From contig OY755237.1 of NCBI GenBank assembly GCA_963576725.1, positions 53,039,674 to 53,103,673 on the forward strand: a stretch of DNA of 64,000 nucleotides. The letters are read 5' to 3'. A model generated the notes under the pieces. It made no database searches and was not told the DNA's origin. It saw nothing but the letters and a program-made list of their open reading frames with translations. The stretch is from Azorinus chamasolen (lineage: Eukaryota; Mollusca; Bivalvia; Cardiida; Solecurtidae). The position numbers and the translations under genes were made by a program. Each line of letters starts with the position of its first letter. Position 1 is the stretch's first letter. Positions 36,701-50,600 of this stretch are shown here, piece by piece.

Positions 36701-38667
36701 ATGCTGTATTTATCACAATGGTTTCAAGAAGTGACTTTTACAGAGGCGTAGAAAGGCGTATTGATGGAGGAAAAGGTTAAATGTTAAATGATGATTCTAG
36801 TTTACTATTTTATCTAGAGAGAGTCAGCCAGCAGTTTCCTGAGAGCGTTTCATCTTTGGGAAGATACCATCACAAAATTTACAGGTACGTCCATACTACC
36901 GAGTATTAGTGGCAGTCCAGTTATTTCTGGACAGGCAGGCAAATTACCCTTAACCCTTTACTCAATAGTCTTGCCTTTTTATACGCCCGAAGGGACGTAT
37001 TATGGTATGGCGCATGTCGTCCGTCCGTCCGTCCGTCCGCACTCACCAAAGGGTAGTTGTGTGACTTTTTCTAACTAGTCCCACAAGTAAAATCATTAAC
37101 CTGGCCATCTCTTGTGACATTAACCTGGCCATTTCTTGTGACATTAACCTGGCCAGTTGTGGGACATAGGGTTAGGGTTAGGGTTAGCTTCCAGATCATT
37201 CTTTTCCAAAGTTAGAGCCAAAAATAGTTTTTCTTGTGGGACTAGTCACACAAGAAAAGATCAAAGGAAAAAGTCACACAACTACCCATCCGTTAGCATG
37301 TCCGTCCCTCTGTCCGTCCGTCCGTCCATTAGCAATTTCTTGTGCAACTAACTCCTCCTTTATTTTTCAACATAATTTCTTCAAACTTTCAGGAATGATA
37401 GATACTGATGTGTAGTTGTGCATATCAGTGAGATAACTCTCATATCATTTTTCATTCTGGAGTTATTGCCCTTTGATAGTTTCGGGTAGCAATTTCTTGT
37501 GCAACTAACTCCTCCTTTATTTTTCAACATAATTTCTTCAAACTTTCAGGAATGATAGATACTGATGTGTAGTTGTGCATATCAGTGAGATAACTCTCAT
37601 ATCATTTTTCATTCTGGAGTTATTGCCCTTTGATAGTTTCGGGTAGCAATTTCTTGTGCAACTAACTCCTCCTTTATTTTTCAACATAATTTCTTCAAAC
37701 TTTCAGGAATGATAGATATTGATGTGTAGTTGTGCATATCAGTAAGATAACTCTCATATCATTTTTCATTCTGGAGTTATTGCCCTTTGATAGTTTCGGG
37801 TAGCAATTTCTTGTGCAACTAACTCCTCCTTTATTTTTCAACATAATTTCTTCAAACTTTCAGGAATGATAGATACTGATGTGTAGTTGTGCTAATCAGT
37901 GAGATAACTCTCATATCATTTTTCATTCTGGAGTTATTGCCCTTTGATAGTTTCGGGTAGCAATTTCTTGTGCAACTAACTCCTCCTTTATTCTTCAACA
38001 TAATTTCTTCAAACCTTCAGGAATGATAGATATTGATGTGTAGTTGTGCATATCAGTGAGATAACTCTCATATCATCTTTCATTCTGGAGTTATTGCCCT
38101 TTGATAGTTTCGGATAGCAATTTCTTGTGCAACTAACTCCTCCTTTATTTTTCAACATAATTTTATAGAACAGCCTTCGGGCGTATATTGCCCCGCCTTG
38201 CAGTGCTCTTGTTACACCTTAGCAAACAGATTAGACCCAGATCAATCAGATTCTTTAGGAGCTGTCTGATCAGGGTCTGCCGTGCTTGCGTATATGTTCT
38301 GATTCTCTTCTGCCATGACAATGAATAAACTTCCTTATTTTACATTTTCAGTAAAAGAATTATCCCTTTTCTCCATGAATATTGATGTGAGAAAAAATGG
38401 CATAATGAATATTAAATAAATTAATTGTTATAACAGCACATGGACACATGGACTTTTGGAAACTGTAGTACCATATCTATATCATATCATAAGCAAACAG
38501 AACAGACCCTGATCAGATAGCTCCTATTGGAGCCATCCAATCTGGGTCTACACTGTTTCCAAAGGTGTAGAAAAGCGTATTCATGGAATAAAGGGTTAAA
38601 TATCAATATTCAAAATTGGTGATGTCTGGCATGAATATTTATGATGTTAAGAGTTAAGTTACCCCCC

Positions 38668-38698
<31 letters not shown>

Positions 38699-41600
38699 AC
38701 ACACACACCCCTTGATTGATATTCATGCAAGAACCTACTCGTGATAAGTATGAATTCATTTCTTACAGTAAAAGTATAAAATAATGAAATTTATTGCCTT
38801 GGCAAACAGTTGAGAATTGGATGTGTAACATATAAGGAAACAGAGAAGACCCAGATCAGACAGCAAACAATAGAGAATTGGATGTGTAACATATAAGGAA
38901 ACAGAGAGGACCCAGATCAGACAGCAAACAATAGAGAATTGGACGTGTAACATATCAGGAAACAGAGAGGACCCAGATCAGACAGCAAACAGTAGAGAAT
39001 TGGATGTGTAACATATAAGGAAACAGAGAAGACCCAGATCAGACAGCAAACAGTAGAGAATTGGACGTGTAACATATCAGGAAACAGAGAGGACCCAGAT
39101 CAGACAGCAAACGGTAGAGAATTGGACGTGTAACATATAAGGAAACAGAGAGGACACAGATCAGACAGCAAACAGTAGAGAATTGGATGTGTAACATATA
39201 AGGAAACAGAGAGGACACAGACCAGACAGTGCCTACAGGAACTGATTGATTTTGGTTTATTCTGTTTGCAAATGCATAAAAAGATTGGATTATCAAGTAA
39301 AAGGTTAAACCTTTTCTACACTAAGTTACCGTATGTAAATATTTATTTTACATGTAATTCTCTAAGTACATTTATTCCATTTTTTGAAAAACAAAAACAA
39401 TGTCAAGTGAGCTGTGACATAATTTTTGTATGTTGTAGGTAGAAAATTCTATATTATCTATTTTATAACTACAATCACGTATTTATTTCAGCGTATTTCG
39501 GCAGTAATGTGGCTTCTTACTTTCGTTTTGTGCGTTCACTTGTCTACATGAACCTGTTCTCTGTAGTCATACTGCTGGCTTTCGTTGTTGCTCCAGAGGT
39601 GAGTGAGTGAATGAGATGGATTTTATTTTCTTGCATGCTACAGACAAATTTGTGATAACCTATGTGAACAGACAGGATCCAAATGAGATGCTGAGTAACT
39701 AGGTGTCTTATTGGTAAAGGTATGACTCTGTCTCAATGCCAAGATGTTTGGCGTTGTACTTTAACTCTTTGCATTCTTAACTCTTTCCTCCATAAATACG
39801 CCTTTCTATGCATTTGCAAACAGAGTAGACCCAGATCAGACAGTTCCAATAAGAGCTGTCTGATCAGGGTCTGCACTGTTTGCTTTTGAAATTATATAGA
39901 TCTGATCCTATAGGTTTTGTCTAAGCCAACAATTCCGTTTTAATTTTTTACCATATAAAAATTCACTTAATGAATATATATATTGTTGTTAGCCTTTGAT
40001 TTATAGTTCAAGTTCATTGATTCTTTCTGTCTATTTTGTATTTTCATGTCTATACATTGTTATTTCCAGATTATAGATGGCAACATCAAAAGTAGCACAA
40101 CATTTGGAGGCCATTTTGTAAGTGGTTTATATGGATTTTATTCTGACAGTTTATCGTCCATTGTTGACCAATGTTTTAAGTGTTTTAAGCCTGTACTCCA
40201 TATACACACAATTTTACGTCTTTGCAAAAGAGAAGACCCAGATCAGACAACTCCTACAGGAGTTTTCTGATCAGGGTCTGACCTGTTTGCTTTCGAAATG
40301 ATTTAGATCCCTTTATCATATTGCCATTATAAAAAGTCAGCATATTTATATTCATAAAGTCATTATTTCTTACATAAATATTCAGAACTTGAGACAAATC
40401 TGAATTTGAGAATTGGCCAAAAAGTTATCAAAAAAGGTCGAGGTATTGACGTAGATTTGCTGTTGTTGTTCAGCATCATAACTTCAATCTGGTAAGGGGC
40501 CATTGCTTTATCATACATATATAATGGCCCTTTTAGCCCATTTCCTCATAGGCTATTTTTGGATCCAACCACTTTGAATAACTCCATCGAAAAGGAGCAT
40601 TAACTAGAGAAAAGGACAATTTTAGAGTTTTGCATTTTGAAACCATTGTGATAAATAGAGCATTTGCTCCTATAGGAGCAAATGCTCTATTTATCACAAC
40701 GGTTTCAACAAGTGACTTTTACAGAGACGTAGAAAGGCGTATTTATGGAGGAAAGGGTTAAATTATTTATTTATTTTTTTGTGAAAACAGACGAGTATTA
40801 GCAACCAGATGGAGTGATCTAGATGAGAAACCATTTCATCATAGTATCTATACTGATTTTAAAAAGAGATCTAGATGAGAAACCATTTCGTCATACATGT
40901 ATTATCTATACTGATTTTAAAAAGAGATCTAGATGAGAAACAATTTCATCATACATGTATTATCTATACTGATTGTAAAAAGAGATTTAGATGAGAAACC
41001 ATTTCATCATATTATCTATACTGATTTTAAAAAGAGATCTAGATGAGAAACCATTTCGTCATACATGTATTATCTATACTGATTGTAAAAAGAGATTTAG
41101 ATGAGAAACCATTTCGTCATACATGTATTATCTATACTGATTGTAAAAAGAGATTTAGATGAGAAACCATTTCATCATATTATCCATACTGATTGTAAAA
41201 GAGATTTAGATGAGAAACCATTTCATCATACATGTATTATCTATACTGATTGTAAAAAGAAGAACAATCCAATTTTAAAATTGAAAAGTTTTGGTTTTTG
41301 CCTGTAACCCATTACATAATACAAAAATCTTTTAACATCTTTGCAAAGCGAGTAGACCCAGATCAGATGGCTCTTGTAGAAACTGTCTGACCAGAGTCTG
41401 CTTTGCTTGCTTATGGAATAACATAGATTTGATTCTACAGTTTTACCACATCCAACACTGTTCCTGTTCATGTGCCATTATAAAATTTAGCCCTTTCCTC
41501 CATAAATACGCCTTTCTACGCCTCTGTAAAAGTCACTTTTTGAAACCATTGTGATAAATAGAGCATTTGTTCCTATAGGAGCAAATGCTGTAGTTATCAC

Positions 41601-44600
41601 AATGGTTCCAGTACTAAACAATTCTAAATTTCTCCTTTTCTCTAGTTAATGCTCCTTTTCGGTAGATATATTCAAAGAAGTTGGGTCTTAAAATGGCCTA
41701 TGAGGGAATGGGTTAAGCTAATTAATCTTCATGCATTACTTCTTGCATGAATATCCATGGAGTATTAACCCTTTTCTTCATATACATGTGTAAACGCATT
41801 TTTACAAATTTGCAAACGGAGAAAACCCAGATCAGACGGTTCGTATAGGATCTGTCTGATCAGGTCTGCTCTGTTTGCTTATGAAATACCATCATAAAAA
41901 ATCAGCTAAAATTTTTTCAAGACATCATTTATTTTTTACATGAATATGAAAGATGGAAAGAGTTAAATAATGGTGCGCTTTTTTTTGCAGGGTGAGCTGT
42001 CGGACAGTATCATGTTCTATGGCCTGTACACACCGGGACTCGGCTTCAAGTACAATCTTCTAACTTTTTTTGCAGGGTGAACTGTCGGACAGTATCATGT
42101 TCTATGGCCTGTACACACCGGCACTAGACTTCAAGTACAATCTTCTAACTTTTTTTTGCAGGGTGAGCTGTCGGACAGTATCATGTTCTATGGCCTGTAC
42201 ACACCTGGACTCGGCTTCAAGTACAATCTTCCACTTGCCTACTTCCTGTCATGGATGTGTGTCAACATTATTTGCTTTGTCTTCATCATTACTATGTATG
42301 TGTAAAGTTTGACAAGCTTGTTAATTTTTAACCCTTTCCCTGTTCTATGTTTATTACAAATTTCTATACCTGAATATTTATGGACAAAGTAGTTATAATG
42401 AAATGCGAGAGGTGTAACAGTGTAGCCATTTTAGAAATCACAGATCTATCAAATTCTTATTAGCAAATAGAGCAGACCCTGATCAGATGGCTCCACTAGA
42501 AGCCATCTGATCTGGGTCTTCTCTGTTTGCAAATGCGTGAAAACCATTTATATACATATAAATATGAGGGAAAGGGTTAAGTCTTTGCACAATAGTGTCA
42601 ATTTTGTGATTACCTATGCAAACAGTTTGGATTGAGAAGTAACTCACCATCTCATTAGGATCCAGACTGTTTGACACTATGTCTTTATCTAAAAATGGAA
42701 GAAGAATTTTGAGAATTCCAGCAGGCATTGTATTTGCAGACGACAATTACTTAGCAGCTGATGATGCAAATAATTCTTATTTTATATACTACAATTTCAT
42801 ACCTGCATCATGGTTCCGCCTGCCGTAACAATTTCTCTGATGGAAATGCCTGTTAACCCTTTCCTCCATAGGCTATTTTTTTAGACCCAACCTCTTTTAA
42901 AAAATCTAGCCAAAAGGAGCATTATCTAGAAAAAAGGAAAATTTTAGAATTTTGTAGTTTCGAAACCATTGTGATAAATAGAGCATTTGCTCCTAAGGAG
43001 CAAATGCTCTATTTATGACAATGGTTTCAAGAAGTGACTATGACAGAGGCATAGAAAGGTGTATTTATGGAGGAAAGGGTTAAAACGTAGTAGACCTATA
43101 TAAATAGAACTGATTCACAGTTTCTGCCAAAGCCAATCAATCCCATTTTCATATACCATTATAAAAACTCAGCTAATAATTATTCATAATATACCGGTAC
43201 ATGTATTTCTTTCTTACATGACTATTTATGAGGTACATGGTTTAGGCTTACTCTTATCACAGAATGATTATTCGATATAAGAAGAAGAAGCTGTCTGAGG
43301 ACAAGGCTAGTGAGTACAAATTTTCTTGGAGGACTTTCTGTATATGGGACCACTCCATCACCAGTCGTCAGGGGGTGATAGACCATAGGACCTCACTCAG
43401 GACGGACATTAAGGTACATGTTTACAATTCAAGAAGCATAACTCTTGTATCATTAATGCATTTGACTCTTGTACCAGTATTGTTTTGGTACCTCCTTTTG
43501 TTGACATTATTAGTCTAAATAACATTCTGACCACATACAATCTAGCAAACATCCTGACCACATACAATCTAGCAAACATCCTGACCACATACAATCTAGC
43601 AAGCAAACATCCTGACCACATACAATCTAGCAAACATCCTGACCACATACAATCTAGCAAACATCCTGACCACATACAATCTAGCAAACATCCTGACCAC
43701 ATACAATCTAGCAAACATCCTGACCACATACAATCTAGCAGGCATCCTGACCACATACAATCTAGCAAACAGCCTGACCACATACAATCTAGCAAACATC
43801 CTGACCACATACAATCTAGCAAGCAAACATCCTGACCACATACAATCTAGCAGGCATCCTGACCACATACAATCTAGCAAACATCCTGACCACGTACAAT
43901 CTAGCAAACATCCTGACCACATACAATCTAGCAAACATCCTGACCACGTACAATCTAGCAAACATCCTGACCACGTACAATCTAGCAAACATCCTTACTT
44001 CATACAATCTAGCAAACATCCTGACCACATACAATTTAGCAAACATCCTGATCTCATACAATCTAGCAAACATCCTGACCACATACAATCTAGCAAACAT
44101 CCTGACCACATACAATCTAGCAAATATCCTGATCTCATACAATATAGCAAACATCCTGACCACATGCAATCTAGCAAACATCCTGACCACATACAATCTA
44201 GCAAACAGCCTGACCACATACAATCTAGCAAACAGCCTGACCACATACAATCTAGCAAACATGATATACAGTAAAATGGTGATAATCCGAGGACTGTCGG
44301 GAACTGAGAAAATGCTCGGATTACTGCTACCCTCGGATTATCCATGAAATCATACTTTGTGAATTCAACATGTCGAATCTATCGTATAGTGTATGCACGT
44401 ACATGTGCTTTTTGCCTACAGAATGCTAAACAGCTAAATTGATATGTTTGCGTGTTTTTAGAAAAGTCTCTTTTAACCAAACGCTTATTACGAGTGTAAA
44501 CAATCTTTATAGAGTATTTCAGACGAATAACTCCGAGTATTCTAATTATTAATTAATTCAACTCGCCCTGATTTTTCTTATCATGAAACAGCACGGGAGC

Positions 44601-47600
44601 AAAGCGATGTTGTTTGCTAACACCCACAACTAAATGAAATGTCGACGAATGGAAAATTAGGCAAACTAAATTCCATAAGAATGAGGTTATAAGCTACGAC
44701 TGTTCTATGTATAATGGTTTGAAACCAAATTTGAGTTAATTGTGAAGGGTTCGTTGAACGGAGCAAACTACAGTGAAACATCGGTCTCAGCTGTGAATGG
44801 TGTTTACCTTTATCACTTATATAGTAAAGAAATAATGCATTATGTACAATTATGCGTTATACAGGCTAAACTCACAATTACTGCCTACATACGTGTATAC
44901 ACGTAGTTGCAAACTAACACAGTGACACCTCTAATTGCTGGGGGCACTCGGAGTCACGAGACCTCAATAATGGAGGTGTGATAAATTGACTTCTAAGTGT
45001 CCGCGATGCATGCTCGGATTAGGCAGGTAATTTAATGAAGCAATTGATTGAAAGGACCGAGAAGCTTGCTCGAAAAATCGGATTATCGAGACTCGGATTA
45101 CACTGTATATAGTTGTATTAAAATAATAGATTTCATGTCCGGACCATACAAATTTCCTCGGATTAGACCATATACTCGGAAAATCGCTCCTCGGATTATC
45201 GCCGTTTTATTGTATAACCCTTTTCCTTACATATACGTTTTTCATGGCTTTGCAAACTGAGTAGACCTAGATCAGACAGCTCTTGTAGGAACTGTTTGAT
45301 CAGGGTCTGTTCTGTTTGCATATAAAATTATGTAGATCTGATCCTACAGTTTTTGTAAAAGCGAATATTTCGTTTTAGAATTTTACATAATAAAAATAAT
45401 ATTCATGAATATTTATGAAATTTCCAATCTTATGCATAAATATTCAATAGGGAAAGCGTTAACTACAAGAGATGGTTCTAAAGAGTTGGATGGAGAAATA
45501 AGGAAGTTATTCTTGAAAATGTTTTAATTTACCTATTGTACCTGGACCTCTGTGTTATAACAGATACACTAGCAGGCTTCACATTCACTTTAACATTTGT
45601 TCTCTTGCTTTTATTATTGAACACAGGTTAAGGATAGCCTACTTTTGTTATTCACAACAGAAGAAGATAAAATTTTCAATTCTTTTCTCAAATGCATTCA
45701 GATTGTCAAACAGTTTAAATCTTTGTGAGAATTTGAGATGTACCCTTGTGTCTTATTTAAATCTAAACTGTTTGCATTTATTACCACAACTTAACTAGTT
45801 ACATGCAAAGAGATTATCTGGAAAAATAAAACTAAATGTGTTTGCTTAGTGCAAAACACCTATAACCCATTACCTCATAAGCTATTTTTAGATACAACCT
45901 CTTTGTATAAATCTACCAAAAAGGAGCATTAACTAGAGAAATGGAAAACACACAGAGTTGTGAAAAGTCGTCAATATGAGAGAATGGGTTAATGTTAACT
46001 TTTTGTGCAAATTGATAAGCCGTTTTTATACTTCACAGGAGATTGTAAAGGAGGAACAGTCCCAAATGGAGGAGAGTTTGTCTACTAGGTAAGGAATAAA
46101 TGAGCCAGGTCAAGGAAATAGCCTTTAAGGTAATGGGTTAACACCTTTACAGAGTATATGTCCCAGATCACATGATCCCAGTTGGAGCTGTCTTATTAGG
46201 GTCTGCACTGTTTGCTTATGCAATGAGGTAGATCTGATTCTACTGTTTCAGTCATGATAAAAAATACCTCTAGTTAATAGTGCCATTACAAAAAATCAGT
46301 TCATACATTGTATTTGCATAGGTAAGGAGATATGGAGTTATTTTGTGTCTTATGAGGATCCAGACTAGTTGCATATGTCAGGAGATATGGGGTTACTTTG
46401 TGTCTTATGTGGATCCACACTAGTTGCATATGTCAGGAGATATGGTGTTACTTTGTGTCTTATGTGGATCCACACTAGTTGTATAGTTTATACTGAACTG
46501 GTTGTTTTAACTTTATAGATGTGGCAAGTACTTCTTAAGGCTGTTCAGTAACACCATGGTGCTGGCATTGTTGGTGGGCAGTGGAGTTCTAATATATGTA
46601 GTGGCAGAGAGTGAACATATCCTGCCAGCAAACGCTCCTGACAGTGCCAAAGAGTTTTTCATGAAGTATCAGGTTTGTCATTATGTTCTTATTTATTTCA
46701 GTACTATTGCAAGTCTGTGAGTGCAGACCTTATGGAAATATTGGTGTCAGTATGTTTTGTTAGGTTAACCCTTTCCTCCATGAATATTCATGTCACAAAT
46801 AATGATGTCATGAATATTAATAGATTAATTTGTTACAATAGCACATGGACAGAGGAATGTTTGGCCATGGCAGAAATTGTAGAATCATATCTACATTATA
46901 TCATAAGCAAACAGTGCAGAACCTGATCAGATGGCTCCTATAGGAGCCATCTGATCTGGTTCTACTCTGTTTGCAAAGACGTAGAAAGGTGTATTTCTGG
47001 AGAAAAGGTTTAAACTTGTGTGTTTTTCGAGAACTATTGTTGTAATTCCAGCATCCGTGTTGTTGCCATCGTTATTATCATCTTAGCATTAATGTTAATG
47101 CTTACTCCAACATTGGAGCCCATAATCGAACATACGAGCGTTGACACTCGCATGTGGTGCTCTTGTTGCATTTTACTGTTTACCTCATGCATATTCATGT
47201 AAGAAATTATGAAATCATGAATATTAATTATTTTTGTAATGACATATGGATATAAGATATTTTGGCCATGGCAGAAACTGTAGAGTCAGACCTATATAAT
47301 GCCAGAAGCAAATAGAATCTCGATCTACTCTGTTTGCAAAAGCATGAAAAAGCATCTCTATCAGGTAAATGGTTAAGCAAGTTGATACCGATGAGCGTCA
47401 GAAAGTTTAGATCCTAATCAAAACTGTCATTAACCCTTTCCTTCGTATAAGTGCTTTTTCGCACATTTGCAAACACAGCAAACCCAGATCAGATGGCGCC
47501 TAAAGGAGCCATCTGATCAGGGTCTTCTCTGTTTGCTTATGATATACATCATGTAATATAGATATGATTCTCCAGTTTCTGTCCATGTGCTATTATAACA

Positions 47601-50600
47601 ATTAATCTAATTAATATTCATAATGTCATTATGGCTGTCATTATGGATATTCATAGAGAAAAGGATCAAAGACATGATAACTGGTCTGGATCTCGCATAT
47701 TTGCAGCTGCAGTATGGTACTTACTGGCCTGGATCTGGCATATTTGCTGCTGCAGTATTGTACTTACTGGTCTGTATCTCGCATATTTGCAGCTGCAGTA
47801 TTGTACTTACTGGTCTGTATCTCGCATATTTGCAGCTGCAATATTGTACTTACTGGCCTGGATCTGGCATATTTGCTACTGCAGTATGGTACTTACTGGT
47901 CTGTATGTCGCATATTTGCAGCTGTAGTATTGTACTTACTGGTCTGTATCTCGCATATTTGCAGCTGCAGTATTGTACTTACTGGATCCAGACGTCTGTA
48001 TCTCGCATATTTGCAGCTGCAGTATTGTACTTACTGGTCTGTATCTCGCATATTTGCTACTGCAGTATGGTACTTACTGGTCTGTATGTCGCATATTTGC
48101 AGCTGCAGTATTGTACTTACTGGTCTGTATGTCGCATATTTGCAGCTGCAGTATTGTACTTACTGGTCTGTATGTCGCATATTTGCAGCTGCAGTATGGT
48201 ACTTACTGGTCTGTATCTCGCATATTTGCAGCTGCAGTATGGTACTTACTGGTCTGTATGTCGCATATTTGCAGCTGCAGTATGGTACTTTGCCTTTGTT
48301 GCTCCTATGTATTCATTCTATATGTTATTAACATCAATAAACTTTAACCCTATTGAATATTAAAAGTGGAATGGCCCTTGAGTTAATAACCCTGTACTCC
48401 ATAAATTTGTCTTTCTACACCTTTGAAAACAGATTAAACCCAGATCAGATGGCTCCTGTAGTGACTCTCTGATTAGGGTCTGCTCTGTTTGCTCATGAAA
48501 CAATATAGATATGATTCTACAGTTTCTGTCATTAACACTAATTCCTGTGTTCATATGCCATAATGAAAAATAATCTAATTAATATTCATGATGACATCAA
48601 TCTTATATGAATATTCATGGAGGAAAGGGTTGACTCCACATCTGCTTGTTTCAGCTAAGTGCAGTTGTGGCCGGTCTGAAGTTTTTGGTTCCCCCGATAT
48701 TTCAACAAATAATCGTGCTAGAAGGTTGGCACCCTAGGATAGAGACGAAGATAACACTTGCCAGGTAAGCGTGGTATAACATGCATGAACATGGAGGAGT
48801 AATAAGAATTTAAATCTTCAAAGGTTCATTAATTTAATGGAAAAGTATATGGACTAGTCATTATGTCCTCGAACCTTTACACAATGTAAAATTTGTCTAT
48901 TCTAAATTCAAAATTTGTCTATTCTAAATTCAAACAGAGTTTTTCTATAATTTTTTCCAAAGAGAGTTATTACAGTGTCAAGCTGTATGGATCCTGATGA
49001 GAGTTAATTTACCCACAGTATGGAAGAAAGATAAACTTAATTTTTATGAATTATTTAACCCATTCCCTCATAGGCTATTTTTAGATCTAACCTCTTTGAA
49101 TAAATCTACCGAAAAGGAACATTAACTAGAGAAAAGGATTTTTTTTAGAATTTTGTAATTTGAAATCATTGTGATAAATAGAGCATTTGCTCCTGTAGGA
49201 GCAAATGCTCTATGTATCTTAATGGTTTCAACAGGTGACTTTTACAGAGGCGTAGAAAGGCGTATTTATGGAGGAAAGGGTTAAGCACAACTTTTGTAAA
49301 GAGTTTGTATCCCTATGAGATACTATATCAGGATCCAAACTGTTTGACGCTCAGACGTGGTAAAAAATACTTTTAGAATTGTATCAGACAAGTCTTTCCA
49401 GATTAGAGCTATTTAGCATTGAAAGGGTTAACGCTCTACTTCATATAAACACCTTTTCAGGATGTTCAATTTAGTATAAATATCGGTCTTGGAGACAGGT
49501 GGCAGCATATTGCAAGGTGAAAGTCATGCAGAAAGCTCCTAAACTCCTACTTTATTGGAAGAAGAAACTTCTCCTTCTCTGTATGACTTTCACCCAGCAT
49601 TAGGCTGCCACCTGCCTAAATTCTTCTCTACTAGAATTCTGGTTTAGAGGAAATCTACTATATATGATTCTACTATTTCTGCCAGGATAAAAAATCCCTG
49701 GTTCATAGTGCCATTATGAAAAATCAGTTAATTCATAGTCATGGTGTCTTTTTTTTCATAAATATGCATAGAATTAAGTGTTAAATACTATTCTGTATAT
49801 ACTCTGCTTACATTCTCAGGACAACACTGTTCTACATAGCGAGTTTGGTGGTATTTGTCGCCTCTCTGTACGATGTGACCGATGATTGCCAGGCTTTGAA
49901 TTCAACCATGGTAATACAATTTTACCTTGTTTTATTTTGTTTTGTAACTGATTACTTACTTATTACACACCCCAATAAACAAAGTTTAACCCTGTTTTAT
50001 TTTGTTTTGTACTTTTTATCAAACCCCCCCCCCCCCATAAGCAAAGTTTAATCCTTTATAAACTCTTTCCTCCATAAATACGCCTTTTAGCTACACCTCT
50101 GTAAAAGTCACCTGTTGAAACCATTGTGATAAACAGAGCTATTGCTCTTATAGGAGCAAATGCTCTATTTATCACAATTGTTTCAAACTACAAATTTCTA
50201 AAAAGATCCTTTTCTCTAGTTAATACTCCTTTTTGGTAGATTCATTCAAAGAGATTGAGTCTAAAAATAGCCTGTGGAGGAAAGGGTTAAACAGAGGTTC
50301 TTTTTGGCCCCTTTGCAAATAGAGTAGACTATAGCAGCCATTTGATCAGGGTCTCCTCTGTTTGCTTATTGTATAATATTGACCTGATTCTGTGGTTTCT
50401 GCCTGAGCCAACACATCCTTTGTTCTTATGTCATTATTAAAACTAGTATAATAGAGGGTTAATACACGTTTTTTCGGGCAATAACATCTGCAGTGTCCGG
50501 AGGGACTGTTGTTGGCCCGAGCCCGAAGAGCGAGGGCAACAGCATTCCCAAGGGACACTGCAGATGTTATTACCCGAAAACAAACATGTATTAACGCTAT

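Larger units (their letters stand above)
36950..38330. repeat. Family B MITE split by Helentron-like element 2
   Basis: Left TTAACCCTTTACTCAATA at 36950; right part from ~38214 has AGCAAACAGATTAGACCCAG and the hairpin. The break point lies in a T run. Confidence 0.6.

Noticed and set aside
37167..37188. Telomere-like GGGTTA run
   Set aside because: Only about 3.5 copies, inside a Helentron-like element; not a telomere or clear interstitial telomere.
42070..42312. 80-codon frame starting before exon 7 copy 2
   Set aside because: It is the frame-shifted reading of the duplicated exon start.
43409..44345. Long open frames on both strands (up to 148 codons)
   Set aside because: They come from a 27-bp repeat whose length is a multiple of three; the translated units are artificial.
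47623..48363. A 246-codon plus-strand frame rich in Tyr and Leu, looking like a membrane protein
   Set aside because: It is the 43-bp satellite read in all three frames; no stop occurs by composition.
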